From the NCBI RefSeq assembly GCF_000341735.1, contig NZ_KB455575.1:1022399-1086398 (forward strand): a stretch of DNA of 64,000 nt, in the 5' to 3' direction. Source of the stretch: Methylotuvimicrobium buryatense 5G (GTDB taxonomy: Bacteria; Pseudomonadota; Gammaproteobacteria; Methylococcales; Methylomonadaceae). Below are positions 48,376 to 57,510 of the stretch, in pieces (within the stretch, counting starts at the first letter, position 1; the number at the start of each line of letters is the position of its first letter). The position numbers and the translations under genes were made by a program. The notes under the pieces are model-generated. The model did not search any database, had not been told where the DNA came from, and worked only from the letters and a program-made list of their open reading frames with translations.

Positions 48376-49656
48376 CTATATTGCAAAAGCTCGCTTGGCT
48401 TCGTTAATTTTAGTTTGCGCGTCATGAAGAATATGTAACGAGTTTTCCGGCGAGAGTTGGATAAAATCCAGTTTGCTTGCTGCTGGTATGGAAGTTATTT
48501 CCGGCAAATTAGCCATCTCCGGTGTGCCGATTTTACTATGCAGTCTTGATAATACGACGATATCGATTAGAGAAATCTGATTGCCGCGATGTTGGTACCA
48601 ATCGTCGGCATACAAAGGTATTTCGTAGAGTTCTTCGGGAAAACTCCATTCTCGCAAGATATAGGCGCTGACGGGGCCTCTTATAAAGGGAATGACACGC
48701 TCAAGCGACTCTTCCTTGTAGTAATCCTCCGGAAGGTTAGCGGCAAAATTCAAGAAAGGAACAATCCCTATATCGCAAACCAAGCCCCCGAGTAAAGCCT
48801 CTTCCGGATTGACTTTTTTGGTTTCGCTAGCTAAGACGTAGCAAATACAGGAAATGTAGATGCTTTGCCTCCAAACCCTATCCAGTATTTTTTTGATCAG
48901 TGGATTCTGGGAATGAAATATTTGTTTAAGACTGAGAGAAATCACTAAATTTTGGGTTGCTTTTAAACCGATTCTATTGACTGCTTCGAAGCATGTTTTA
49001 GCCGGAATAGCGGTTAAATATAACGGGCAGTTTGCAACTTGAATCAATTTCGCCGCCATGACCGGATCCAGTTGGATTATTTTAACGGCTTCGGCCACGC
49101 CAATTTCGGCTTGAATTGCTTTGCGCAGTTTAAAAGCAATATCCGGCAGCGACGGCACTTCCATTTCCTCCTCTAGGTAATACTGTGAAAAAGCTTGCAA
49201 TAATCGATTATCGGTTAATTCTTTCGGTATGTTAAGCGGCGCTGGATGATGGGAAGCGGGCGGCAATGCGCACATGATTTTATGCGAAACCCTCAATAGA
49301 CTTACGTCGGTTTTAGCGATAACATTCAAGGCGTGTTTGATACCGCTACAGAGGGGGAATTTAGCGCGTGCGGTATTGGCTTCGACTTCATAATTTTTTC
49401 CGGCGCTGTCGGAAATAATGACCGTTCCTTTCAATAAAAAATAAGCCGAGTCGTTTTGTTCACCTTGATTGAATAAGATAGTGTTGGCGGGAAAAACCTC
49501 AGAGTACCGGTCGGTTGCGAAAGACTCCAGCATTTCTGTATGTAAACTACGAATGGGAATCAACGTTTTCAGCGTTTCGACCGTTATCGGGTCAGGGTTA
49601 ATGCTGCACGCGGAACCTTGTTTGTTATCTTTGAAAAAATAATTCAATAAAGACAT
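48376..49656 (-). CDS. Cyclic-nucleotide-binding and HDOD domain protein 1
   Basis: First gene of the minus-strand operon. I take ATG 49656 (MSLLNYFFKDNKQG), giving 426 residues; a TTG at 49683 would add nine. A cNMP-binding-like domain (about 60-150: ANTILFNQGEQNDSAYFLLK) precedes an HDOD domain (about 165-410: VPSLPDIAFKLRKAIQAE, IIQLDPVMAAKLIQVANCPL, EEALLGGLVCDIGIVPFLNF). Its promoter should lie in the 131-bp gap to the divergent gene at 49788. Confidence 0.88.
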   Translation of the reverse strand: MSLLNYFFKDNKQGSACSINPDPITVETLKTLIPIRSLHTEMLESFATDRYSEVFPANTILFNQGEQNDSAYFLLKGTVIISDSAGKNYEVEANTARAKFPLCSGIKHALNVIAKTDVSLLRVSHKIMCALPPASHHPAPLNIPKELTDNRLLQAFSQYYLEEEMEVPSLPDIAFKLRKAIQAEIGVAEAVKIIQLDPVMAAKLIQVANCPLYLTAIPAKTCFEAVNRIGLKATQNLVISLSLKQIFHSQNPLIKKILDRVWRQSIYISCICYVLASETKKVNPEEALLGGLVCDIGIVPFLNFAANLPEDYYKEESLERVIPFIRGPVSAYILREWSFPEELYEIPLYADDWYQHRGNQISLIDIVVLSRLHSKIGTPEMANLPEITSIPAASKLDFIQLSPENSLHILHDAQTKINEAKRAFAI

Positions 49657-49787
49657 GCTGATTCCGTAAAAAACATTCGCCAAAAGTAAAAATTTGGAAT
49701 ACTGATTCGACTGTTAGTCTAAACTGCAATCGAGTATAGCAGAAACCGCACCCGCTTAATGACACTTACTAATGATTAAGAACAAAA

Positions 49788-51518
49788 ATGAATAAACTTA
49801 AATTCAGATTGCAATCCAACTTAACATACGAAGCAATGCCATTCGCTCCTGACGAACAATCTTTTGCGAAATGGCTGGATTTACTGTCTTCTGAAAATGG
49901 TTACGAAATTTGTCGTCAACTGGCTTCGGTTTTTCATGCCATGAATAGCATGGATATCAGTCCTCGATTTCGCTTTACATGTCTTCTTAAAGCAATTCCG
50001 CTGGTTAATGAAGTGGCCGAGAGGCTTGAAAGCTTATATTTGGATAGCGGCTTTCCCTTATCTGGAGAAGAATCTTCGAATGTCGAAATTTTAGTATGGG
50101 TTTACACGCAATTGACGATGAGTTTTTCGGATTTGAGTCATCAGCTCGAATCGATAGATACCAATTGGAGCAAGCAGGAACAAGCACAAATATTGTTTTC
50201 GGCAATGTATTCCGCGAGTCAAGTTTTACTGCATATAAGTCAAGTCTATGCTAGCGTTCAGAAAGGCTTTTGGTTAAATTGTTACCGTAATTACATAAGA
50301 GCGCAAACCCTTGAGCTTTTAAATATTCCAGTGAATATGAGTCATGTTAAGCATAAAACGATCGCAAGCGTCTTCAAGCAAATGCTTATTTTTTCGTGCT
50401 GTGATACGGATTGTTTTAGAGTTCGTGAAATGAATACTCTATTCAATTTGCTAGCAGAGTGTGTTGATACCATCAGCTTAACTAGCGAGGTGGCACCTGA
50501 AGCTATACAAGGTACTTTTCAGTTAAACTTGGATATCGATGAAGCGCCTAGCAAAAATTTACCCCCCCTAACCGAACCACAAAACAATACCCGTTATATT
50601 GCCACACTGCCAATCGTTAATTTTCTCATTACTGCCGCTCAAACAAGAAAAGATAAAAAAACGGATTTTCGCTTTATCGACAAGGATCTGCTTTTCAGAG
50701 TGGCGGAAGTATTGACTAAAAAACGCACAAGAAAATACACCCGTATCGTATCGACAGAGAATGCTAGGGGCTATATCGGTTTTAAGTCAATCGTCAGTGT
50801 GCTCGCAAAAATACAGGGTGTCGACAATGAAACAATTAAAGTGCGGTCTGCACATGACCCAAGAATTGCCGGAAGTTGGCAAGTACCGGATTTAGATTTG
50901 GTTCCGGAAGGCGATGAAATTGCTTATAACTTAAACCAGAAAAAAACCGGACTTTCGGCTATCGATCCGAAAGCGGCCAAAATCCATAAACTCAGCGCAC
51001 TGGCTTCAGGGACTAAGAAAATTTGGTCGCAACCTGAGCCGCTTGAACTACTCAATGAAATTCCGTTCGGCGATTTTTTGATCTTGAATAGCAGCATTAA
51101 AGGCTATGCATTGGTTTGGAGTTCGGAAGAACAAAGAATCAAAGTTGGCGAGTTGTTCGCGGTTCAACAACCAGGGTTTAAGGAATTGGAAATCGGTCAG
51201 ATCCGAAGAATCAGTCGACTTGAAGACGAGGGGCTGATTCTGGGCATTGAATTGATGGGAATGCGTTCTGAATTGGTTTGGATCATTTTGCTTGGAATTA
51301 ATAAGCAAGAAGGCCAACTGGCGATTTATGTCCCTGCCGATTCGATTTTACATCAGCCTGAGAGTATTGTTTTAGGTGCGCATTACTTAAAACCAGGGCA
51401 GACGATTGAGGTTCATCGGGGAAATCAAAGAATGCTTTATCGTATTGGAAAGCTTTTGCATGTCACAGCCGCGTTACAGCATATTGAATTAGTGGCTATT
51501 AATGAAGGTTCCTCTTAA
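49788..51518 (+). CDS. Protein of unknown function, 576 residues
   Basis: I do not recognise a named family with confidence. No signal peptide or membrane helix is evident. The first 250 residues are helical; a basic motif KKRTRKYTRI lies near 314-325. The C-terminal 150 residues are beta-rich, with WSSEEQRIKVGELFAV, LEIGQIRRISRLEDEGLILG and IELMGMRSELVWI. This pattern resembles PilZ-like regions of some cyclic-di-GMP receptors, with the basic motif before it as a possible nucleotide contact. That reading is tentative. The gene is divergent from the HDOD operon. Confidence 0.65.
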   Translation: MNKLKFRLQSNLTYEAMPFAPDEQSFAKWLDLLSSENGYEICRQLASVFHAMNSMDISPRFRFTCLLKAIPLVNEVAERLESLYLDSGFPLSGEESSNVEILVWVYTQLTMSFSDLSHQLESIDTNWSKQEQAQILFSAMYSASQVLLHISQVYASVQKGFWLNCYRNYIRAQTLELLNIPVNMSHVKHKTIASVFKQMLIFSCCDTDCFRVREMNTLFNLLAECVDTISLTSEVAPEAIQGTFQLNLDIDEAPSKNLPPLTEPQNNTRYIATLPIVNFLITAAQTRKDKKTDFRFIDKDLLFRVAEVLTKKRTRKYTRIVSTENARGYIGFKSIVSVLAKIQGVDNETIKVRSAHDPRIAGSWQVPDLDLVPEGDEIAYNLNQKKTGLSAIDPKAAKIHKLSALASGTKKIWSQPEPLELLNEIPFGDFLILNSSIKGYALVWSSEEQRIKVGELFAVQQPGFKELEIGQIRRISRLEDEGLILGIELMGMRSELVWIILLGINKQEGQLAIYVPADSILHQPESIVLGAHYLKPGQTIEVHRGNQRMLYRIGKLLHVTAALQHIELVAINEGSS

Positions 51519-51535
51519 ATATTTCTAGCGGTCGT

Positions 51536-52462
51536 TTAATGACACTTTGAAATATCGACTCCGGTTTTTTCGAGAATTGCCCGGCGTAATTTTTCTGCTT
51601 CCGCTACCTTCTGCATTAAGTCGGGTTCCGGGCAATGCTTTCCTCTGAAGCGATTAATCCCGCCCGTTTTCCTTTCATTGATAACCTCGACAATCGTTTT
51701 CCAGCCGATTTCCTTAGTATCATTGGCGAATGCAAAGACCATTGCCAAGTCGCATATATTATTAATAAGGCGCGGAACACCTGCGCTGTAATAAAAAATA
51801 GCCGCGCAAGCCGATTGATTGAATACTTTGGTCTGGCTGCCTGCGATTTGCAAGCGATGATCGATGTAAAGCTCGGTTTCTTCAAAGTTAAGAGGAGTCA
51901 GATGGTATTCGATCGAGATACGCTGAGCAAACTGAATCAGCTGCGGCTCGTTCAGCTTATCCACGAGTTCAGGCTGGCCGATCAAAATCAACTGGAGCAT
52001 GATTTCTTGCTGGACATTAATGTTGGAGAGCAGTCTGAGTTCTTCCAGTGTTTCAATTTCCATGTTCTGCGCTTCATCGACAATCAGCACGACGCGCCGC
52101 TTTTTCCGGGCTTGTTCAGTAATGAATTTGACGAACAGTTGGTAGCGCTCTGCTTTGGATTTCGTGTCATGACTGATGTCGAACGCACCTAGCACCCAAG
52201 TCAACAAATCGCCGAAAGCACTATGAGTATTGGTGATTACGCCGACGGTGCACTGATCCTTGATTTTATTTAACATACTTCGAATCAATGTGGTTTTACC
52301 TGAGCCGATTTCGCCGGTTATCACGGTAAAGCCGGCGTGACTCATCAAACCGTACTGCAAGGTGCTTAACGCTTTTCGATGCTTTGAGCTCAGGTACAAG
52401 AATTCCGGGTCGGGAATCAATGAGAATGGCTTTTTATTAAGACCGAAGAATTTTGTGTACAT
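51536..52462 (-). CDS. ExeA/GspA-family AAA ATPase
   Basis: ATPase of 308 residues that begins MYTKFFGLNKKPFSLIPDPE, the standard start of the ExeA family. Walker A is GEIGSGKTT (about 49-57) and Walker B is VVLIVDEAQN, followed by the sensor segment LILIGQPEL and the arginine motif FAQRISIEYHL. Relatives assist in assembling secretins or occur in exopolysaccharide (PEP-CTERM/XrtA) loci. No peptidoglycan-binding domain or membrane helix is visible here, and no secretion or polysaccharide genes are near. The gene is convergent with the unknown 576-residue protein. Confidence 0.85.
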   Translation of the reverse strand: MYTKFFGLNKKPFSLIPDPEFLYLSSKHRKALSTLQYGLMSHAGFTVITGEIGSGKTTLIRSMLNKIKDQCTVGVITNTHSAFGDLLTWVLGAFDISHDTKSKAERYQLFVKFITEQARKKRRVVLIVDEAQNMEIETLEELRLLSNINVQQEIMLQLILIGQPELVDKLNEPQLIQFAQRISIEYHLTPLNFEETELYIDHRLQIAGSQTKVFNQSACAAIFYYSAGVPRLINNICDLAMVFAFANDTKEIGWKTIVEVINERKTGGINRFRGKHCPEPDLMQKVAEAEKLRRAILEKTGVDISKCH

Positions 52463-53015
52463 TTAGATTTCTCATTCAAGCTGAATTGATTTTACGGTAT
52501 TAGATTCAGCAAAGCTTAAGTAACGGTTAAAAAATATAAAATACTTCAATAACGGTTGCGTTTTGCTGGCATCTCGTCAATGTATGAGTGTCGTCATGTA
52601 CTTAGCGTCATTTAATGGATAAAAAAATTTTGTCATTCAAATATCTTTGAAAAAATAGATTTAATATACCTTTCGCGCTTCAAATTTCGGCAGTGCCTGA
52701 GGAGGCGCCGGGGTGTGCGGCAAAGGCTTTGCCAGCATGGAGCGGGCATAGAGCCTACAGGGATGTATTTACGGAGTCCTTTGACAGACTCCCCGGCGCC
52801 GAATTTTGATCTGCGATGGGTATTAACTAAGCCGCCTATTATAACTGAATTAAGCATCCGAAGTAGTTTCGATAAAATTGTGCCAGCAATTCCCAGTTTG
52901 AGCAGTTTCGCCGATTTTAGGGTGTGGGGTATGCCTGTCAAGGGCCGCAGTGAAAGCAGAACCTTTCAGATTATTAGGCGATTTTTCGCTCGATTCTAGG
53001 AGTAGCTAATCACAA
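52463..53015. other. Gene-free stretch with family B copy
   Basis: Contains copy B3 (52669-52820). The flanks (52463-52668, 52821-53015) show no frame with recognisable content. Confidence 0.6.
52669..52820. repeat. Family B inverted-repeat element, copy B3 (reverse orientation)
   Basis: CCTTTCGCGCTTCAAATTTC at the left and ...GATCTGCGATGGG at the right make this the reverse complement of B2 at near-full length (152 bp). TATA precedes and TATTA follows. It differs from B2 at scattered positions. Confidence 0.85.
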
Positions 53016-53678
53016 TTAACTAAAAAGTTTAGCAATTAATGAAGATAGCGCGTCCAGAAAAACCGGCTCACTCGTTGAGTTTTCGTAAGTAACCCGATGG
53101 GGTTTTGGGGGTATAACAAATTGTTTTACTTTGGTTTTATTGCGAAACTTTTGCTCATGCAATAGTAATCCACCCGCTTTTTTCCATTCCATCAAGTGCG
53201 TAATTTCCCCATTATCGAGCCATATTCCGTGCGCATTGCATCGGTCGATGACGACGCCGCTTCGATGACCGTAATTAATGCGACGCATGAAGGCATCGCA
53301 TACAGGACATTTGATGTACTTAACTTTTTTGCTGTGTGCTTGATAACGCTCGACACTGATATTATGAAGCAATTGTTGATTGATACTGAAAACATTAGAA
53401 ACCGAACTTTTCAGTAATCGTTCGATCTCACCGGGGTCGAAAAATAAACCGAAACAGTGTTCGCAGCGTTCTATCATGAATTCGCCGAGGCCATCATTGA
53501 GGTCTAAGCCAACCGTGTGTAAAGACTCTGCGCAGTGCGGACATTTTCGTTCCGATTCATGATCAATGGTGACAAAATGATGCTTTCCATGCAAGTCGAC
53601 GTCATTTCGCGTACCGCAATAGCGGCAAAGGTTGGTATTGGCGAGCAGCGGCGCGGAGCAGTTATGACAGCGTTTCAT
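53016..53678 (-). CDS. Zinc-ribbon protein (zf-TFIIB type)
   Basis: A protein of 220 residues with three Cys-rich modules: an N-terminal CHNCSAPLLANTNLCRYCG ribbon, then CPHCAESL...CEHCFGLFFDPGE, and CPVCDAFM...CNAHGIWLDNGE. The pairs C-x-x-C ... C-x-x-C/H followed by G-x-W/F-L/F-D-x-G-E are typical of zf-TFIIB domain proteins of unknown role. It begins 5 bp after the SPFH gene stop and should be cotranscribed with it. A role in handling the SPFH complex is inferred from the pairing. Confidence 0.85.
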   Translation of the reverse strand: MKRCHNCSAPLLANTNLCRYCGTRNDVDLHGKHHFVTIDHESERKCPHCAESLHTVGLDLNDGLGEFMIERCEHCFGLFFDPGEIERLLKSSVSNVFSINQQLLHNISVERYQAHSKKVKYIKCPVCDAFMRRINYGHRSGVVIDRCNAHGIWLDNGEITHLMEWKKAGGLLLHEQKFRNKTKVKQFVIPPKPHRVTYENSTSEPVFLDALSSLIAKLFS

Positions 53679-53683
53679 AGGAC

Positions 53684-54691
53684 TTAAAAACGATCGAGAA
53701 TTTCTTTTCTTTTATCGGCGTATTCTTGCTCGGTAATCAAGCCGGAATCATGCATCTGTTTTAATTGCGCTAACTTTTGCACCGCTTCCGAATTACCTTG
53801 CGGTTGACTGGTTTGAACCGGTATAGCGGTTTGCGCCATGGATTGCCCGAAACCGAGGCCCGCACCCATGGCCATGCCAAGTCCTGCCGCACCGCTTTCG
53901 TTTCTGGCTGCGTCGCGCATCGCTTCTAGTTGTTGCAGTTGCGTATAATCGATACCTGCGATTTGCGCGGCATGTGTCTCGGCCGTCAAGTCGGCAATAC
54001 GTTTGATGCGTGTTTGCGTATCCTCGTCGAAATCGGTGCCTTCGATGCGAAAATCGGTGATTTCAAAACCGAGTTTTTGAAAGGCCGTTGATAATTTGAT
54101 GTGCATACCGTGTGCGATTTCTTCGCGATTCGCGTCGATATCGGCATAGCTGAAACGACTTTCGGCAAGATAATCGGCTAATGGATGCATGATACGAGCC
54201 GCCATGATTTCGCGAAACTCGTTGATATAAAAATTGTTATGGTTTCCGGCAACGTTAATGAAAAAATCCTCGGCATCGTAGATTCGATAACTGAAGTTGC
54301 CGTAGGCTTTTAGTCCTACCGGAAAATGATACTTCGGATCCTCATATTTGATGGGTGATGTGGTCCCCCATTTTTGATCGAGAATTTTAGTTTTTCTGAA
54401 AAAATAGATCGCAACTTTATGTTCGCTGACAAAAAACTGCATGAATTTTTTAATCGTCGTCCAAAAAGGAATATTCGCGGTGTTGAGTTCGACAAGACAA
54501 GGTTCTTGAATGACCGCTTTGACTTTACCTTCGTAAACAAAAATGCAGCCTTGTCCGGGCCCGACTATCAACTTGGAAGCATTTTTGATTTCGTCGCCGT
54601 TGTCTGTCCATTGTTCGAGCAGCGCTTCCGGATGCGGGTTATTCCATTGTATGACCGAACGAAGCTGTCGTTTAATACCGTTAAAAATCAC
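53684..54691 (-). CDS. SPFH-domain protein with SHOCT tail
   Basis: This 335-residue protein has an SPFH (stomatin/prohibitin-like) domain (about 30-235: VGPGQGCIFVYEGKV, YFFRKTKILDQKWGT, GLKAYGNFSYRIYD) of the virion-core-protein-like YdjI type, then a Gly/Ala/Met-rich linker, and a C-terminal SHOCT module (LAQLKQMHDSGLITEQEYADKR, about 310-332). There is no membrane helix. Such proteins form oligomeric scaffolds, and SHOCT segments often mediate oligomer contacts. It precedes the zinc-ribbon gene in one operon. Confidence 0.87.
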   Translation of the reverse strand: MIFNGIKRQLRSVIQWNNPHPEALLEQWTDNGDEIKNASKLIVGPGQGCIFVYEGKVKAVIQEPCLVELNTANIPFWTTIKKFMQFFVSEHKVAIYFFRKTKILDQKWGTTSPIKYEDPKYHFPVGLKAYGNFSYRIYDAEDFFINVAGNHNNFYINEFREIMAARIMHPLADYLAESRFSYADIDANREEIAHGMHIKLSTAFQKLGFEITDFRIEGTDFDEDTQTRIKRIADLTAETHAAQIAGIDYTQLQQLEAMRDAARNESGAAGLGMAMGAGLGFGQSMAQTAIPVQTSQPQGNSEAVQKLAQLKQMHDSGLITEQEYADKRKEILDRF

Positions 54692-54813
54692 AATGGCAAC
54701 CTCTGTTTTATTAATTTGTTAAGCATTGGTATTCTCGTATGAAGGCTATAATGATTCAATTTTAAGTCGGTTGACGACTCTTGTTCATCGCATTAAAGTT
54801 TTCGTTTTTGAAT

Positions 54814-55046
54814 TTAGGATTTCGTGATAAATAACCCCCTGGAACTATGAGCATTGTTGAGGGTTCGGTAACTCGCTTGACAAGACGCCGTGAATACGTC
54901 CTTGTAGGCTTGACGGCGTAATCTGATGCCATGGATGGCATGAATGCAGATTTCGCATGAGAAAAAATCTGCCCTGCCGCCGACACCTGCCAATCGAGCA
55001 ACCGAACCCTCCAAAAATAGGGAAGTTATTTTCGACCAAATCTTTA
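54814..55046. repeat. Family A element, copy A5 with inserted hairpins
   Basis: The ends match A2 and A3 (TTAGGATTTCGTGATAAATA; right GACCAAATCTTTA). The centre carries about 50 extra bases at roughly 54918-54970. These include two hairpins, ATGCCAT/ATGGCAT (54926-54941) and GCAGATTT/AAATCTGC (54946-54972). The element ends about 30 bp before the carbonic anhydrase start, and with its surroundings fills the gap 54692-55077. Confidence 0.85.
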
Positions 55047-55077
55047 GCAAAATTATAGTAAATAACCTGGAGGTTAT

Positions 55078-55638
55078 GTGTCGATTAGAAGATTTAAAGA
55101 TAAACAGCCTATCATAGGCCGTTCGGTTTTGATCGATCCAAGCGCTGTTGTCATTGGCGACGTCGTATTGGGCGATGATGTGTCGGTTTGGCCTTCGACC
55201 GTTATTCGGGGCGATGTTGAATCGATACGTATCGGCGATGGTACTAATGTACAAGACGGTTCGGTCTTGCATGTTTCCCATGCCGGTCCGTTTTCGCCTC
55301 AAGGTCAGCCTTTAACGATCGGTAGAGGCGTTACGATAGGTCATAATGCGGTGGTTCATGCCTGTACCGTCGGTGATTATTGTTTAATCGGCATTGGGGC
55401 GATTATTTTGGATGGAGCTGTTTTAGAAAATTACGTCATGCTCGGCGCCGGTGCGCTGGTGCCGCCCGGTAAAAAGCTCGAAAGCGGTTTTCTTTATGTC
55501 GGCAGTCCGGCCAGGCAAATACGTCCGTTGTCGGATCGTGAAAAAGAATTTTTGGAATATTCCTATCAGCATTACATTCAATTGAAAAATGAGCATTTGC
55601 AACATAATACGGCTCAACCGAACCAGCCCAGTTGCTGA
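55078..55638 (+). CDS. Gamma-class carbonic anhydrase family protein
   Basis: Left-handed beta-helix protein of 186 residues with hexapeptide repeats (VVIGDVVLGDDVSVW, VIRGDVESIRIGDG) and the candidate metal ligands in LHVSH and IGHNAVVHACTVGD. It resembles YrdA/CaiE-type proteins. Some members hydrate CO2 and others have no proven activity, so the enzyme role is uncertain. GTG 55078 is used with GGAGG at 55069-55073; an ATG at 55076 is out of frame. Its upstream region is largely repeat copy A5. dusA follows 8 bp downstream. Confidence 0.88.
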   Translation: MSIRRFKDKQPIIGRSVLIDPSAVVIGDVVLGDDVSVWPSTVIRGDVESIRIGDGTNVQDGSVLHVSHAGPFSPQGQPLTIGRGVTIGHNAVVHACTVGDYCLIGIGAIILDGAVLENYVMLGAGALVPPGKKLESGFLYVGSPARQIRPLSDREKEFLEYSYQHYIQLKNEHLQHNTAQPNQPSC

Positions 55639-55646
55639 ATACAATC

Positions 55647-56690
55647 ATGGCTCAATCTGAATTTCAAACTTGCAATGTAGCCACTGTCATCACATCGAAA
55701 TCCGATTCAGCATTGCCGGAAATCATAACGCCAAGAAAGTTCTGCGTTGCCCCTATGCTCGATTGGACGGACCGGCATTGCCGGTATTTTTATCGGTTGA
55801 TGTCAAAACATGCTTACTTATATACCGAAATGATTACGACCGGTGCCTTACTGCATGGCGACCGGGACCGGTTTTTACAATACCATCCCGACGAAAATCC
55901 ATTGGCATGTCAATTGGGCGGTAGTCATCCTCTGGAATTAGCGGCATGCGCTAAAATGGTCGAAGATTACGGCTATCACGAAGTTAACCTGAATGTCGGT
56001 TGTCCTAGCGACCGTGTGCAAAATGGACGATTCGGCGCATGTTTGATGGCGACTCCGGAATTAGTTGCCGAATGCTTATCGGCAATGAGTCGGGTCGTGT
56101 CGATTCCCGTGACTGTCAAATGTCGGATCGGTATAGACGATCAAGATTCCTACGAAGCGCTGCATCGTTTTATTACTCTGGTCTCCGAAGCCGGGTGCCG
56201 GGTGTTTATCATTCATGCCCGAAAAGCCTGGTTGAGCGGACTGTCTCCAAAGGAAAACCGGGAAATTCCGCCGCTACGCTACGATGTGGTATATCGGATC
56301 AAGAGGGACTTTCCACAATTGGAAATTATTTTGAATGGCGGCGTCCGCTCATTGGATCAAGCGCTTGTCATTAATAACGAGGTCGATGGCGTCATGGTCG
56401 GAAGAGAGGTTTATCAGAATCCTTATTTATTAGCCGGCGTCGATGAACTGTTTTACCGGAATTTTCATGCCATCAAGAGTCGTGAACAAATAGTAGAAGC
56501 CTTACTTCCTTATGTGGGTGAGCAATTAAAACAGGGCGTGCGATTGTATTCGATAGCACGGCACCTGCTTGGGCTTTTTCACGGGGTTCCTGGTGCCAGG
56601 TCTTGGCGACGGCATATTAGCGAAAACGGGACGAAACAGGATGCCGATCAAAATACGCTACTCAAGGCATTAGATTTAATATCCCGATAA
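55647..56690 (+). CDS. dusA: tRNA-dihydrouridine synthase A
   Basis: About 347 residues. FMN-dependent reductase of uridine 20/20a in the tRNA D-loop. The motifs are FCVAPMLDWTDRHCRYF, TEMITTGALLHGD, NLNVGCPSDRVQNGRFGACLM (the catalytic Cys lies in the NGRFGACL segment), FIIHARKAWLSGLSPKENR and NGGVRSLDQA. The Dus A subclass is supported by GLSPKENREIPPL. ATG 55647 is preferred over the upstream TTG at 55632. It probably shares an operon with the carbonic anhydrase gene. Confidence 0.93.
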   Translation: MAQSEFQTCNVATVITSKSDSALPEIITPRKFCVAPMLDWTDRHCRYFYRLMSKHAYLYTEMITTGALLHGDRDRFLQYHPDENPLACQLGGSHPLELAACAKMVEDYGYHEVNLNVGCPSDRVQNGRFGACLMATPELVAECLSAMSRVVSIPVTVKCRIGIDDQDSYEALHRFITLVSEAGCRVFIIHARKAWLSGLSPKENREIPPLRYDVVYRIKRDFPQLEIILNGGVRSLDQALVINNEVDGVMVGREVYQNPYLLAGVDELFYRNFHAIKSREQIVEALLPYVGEQLKQGVRLYSIARHLLGLFHGVPGARSWRRHISENGTKQDADQNTLLKALDLISR

Positions 56691-56729
56691 GGTATACTGG
56701 CCTGCTTTTTTAATTATAGAGAACGAACG

Positions 56730-57272
56730 ATGGAAGAGTATTTTTCCAAAATTATCGAAGCAGTCGGAGAGGACGTTACCCGCGAAGGTTTGGTCGACAC
56801 GCCTAAGCGGGCATCGGATGCATTCAAGTTTTTGAACAATGGTTATGAAAAAAACTTGGATGATGTGTTGAACGGGGCTATATTTCAAGCCGATACCGAA
56901 GATATGGTCATCGTTAAGGATATCGAACTCTATTCGTTATGCGAACATCACCTGTTACCCTTCATCGGCAAATGCCATGTCGGTTATCTCCCTCAGGGTA
57001 AGGTGCTGGGTCTTTCAAAGGTTGCACGAATTATCGATATGTATGCCAGGCGCTTACAGATCCAGGAAAAATTGACTAAACAGATCGCCGATGCTATCGA
57101 GAAATCCATCAATGCCAGAGGTGTTGCAGTAGTTATAGAAGCCAAACATCTATGCATGATGATGCGCGGTGTCGAAAAACAAAATTCGGTGATGACAACG
57201 TCAGTGATGACGGGGATTTTTAGGGAAGAAATCAGCACTCGCTCGGAGTTTTTGAATTTAATTAATCGTTAA
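56730..57272 (+). CDS. folE: GTP cyclohydrolase I
   Basis: A 180-residue enzyme converting GTP to dihydroneopterin triphosphate, the first step to folate. Zinc and catalytic motifs: [20 protein letters not shown] (Cys and His ligands) and [12 protein letters not shown] (second Cys). [11 protein letters not shown]-like residues near the start ([14 protein letters not shown]) are conserved. The size matches the short bacterial form. It lies 39 bp after dusA. Confidence 0.96.
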   Translation: MEEYFSKIIEAVGEDVTREGLVDTPKRASDAFKFLNNGYEKNLDDVLNGAIFQADTEDMVIVKDIELYSLCEHHLLPFIGKCHVGYLPQGKVLGLSKVARIIDMYARRLQIQEKLTKQIADAIEKSINARGVAVVIEAKHLCMMMRGVEKQNSVMTTSVMTGIFREEISTRSEFLNLINR

Positions 57273-57318
57273 TGCCAGCCAAAAAATGGTAGGCATTTTG
57301 TCCTCGTAAGGTTTTGCG

Positions 57319-57510
57319 ATGAAAGACTACGATAGAAATTGCGCGGTTTGCAGGCTGATGCGCAGTTTAGCATTTAGCGGGCTCGGCATGGGTATCGGCG
57401 GTGGAGTCGCTTATCTGTTCGGAGCGTCAAGAGAAACCATTACGATGGTCGGAATTGTGACTGCGGCCATTATTGTGTTTGGCATTATCGATAGAAAGAA
57501 GAAACCATGA
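57319..57510 (+). CDS. Small two-helix membrane protein
   Basis: A protein of 63 residues with a CxxC-like start (NCAVCRLMRS), two hydrophobic segments (LAFSGLGMGIGGGVAYLF and ITMVGIVTAAIIVFGII) and a basic tail (DRKKKP). ATG 57319 has no strong ribosome binding site visible. It overlaps the MutS-like gene by 4 bp (ATGA), so the two are coupled and could form a membrane complex. No known family was recognised. Confidence 0.7.
   Translation: MKDYDRNCAVCRLMRSLAFSGLGMGIGGGVAYLFGASRETITMVGIVTAAIIVFGIIDRKKKP

Noticed and set aside
57272-57318. Terminator after folE
   Set aside because: Only a six-base stem (AATGCC/GGCATT) with a long loop; too weak to call.
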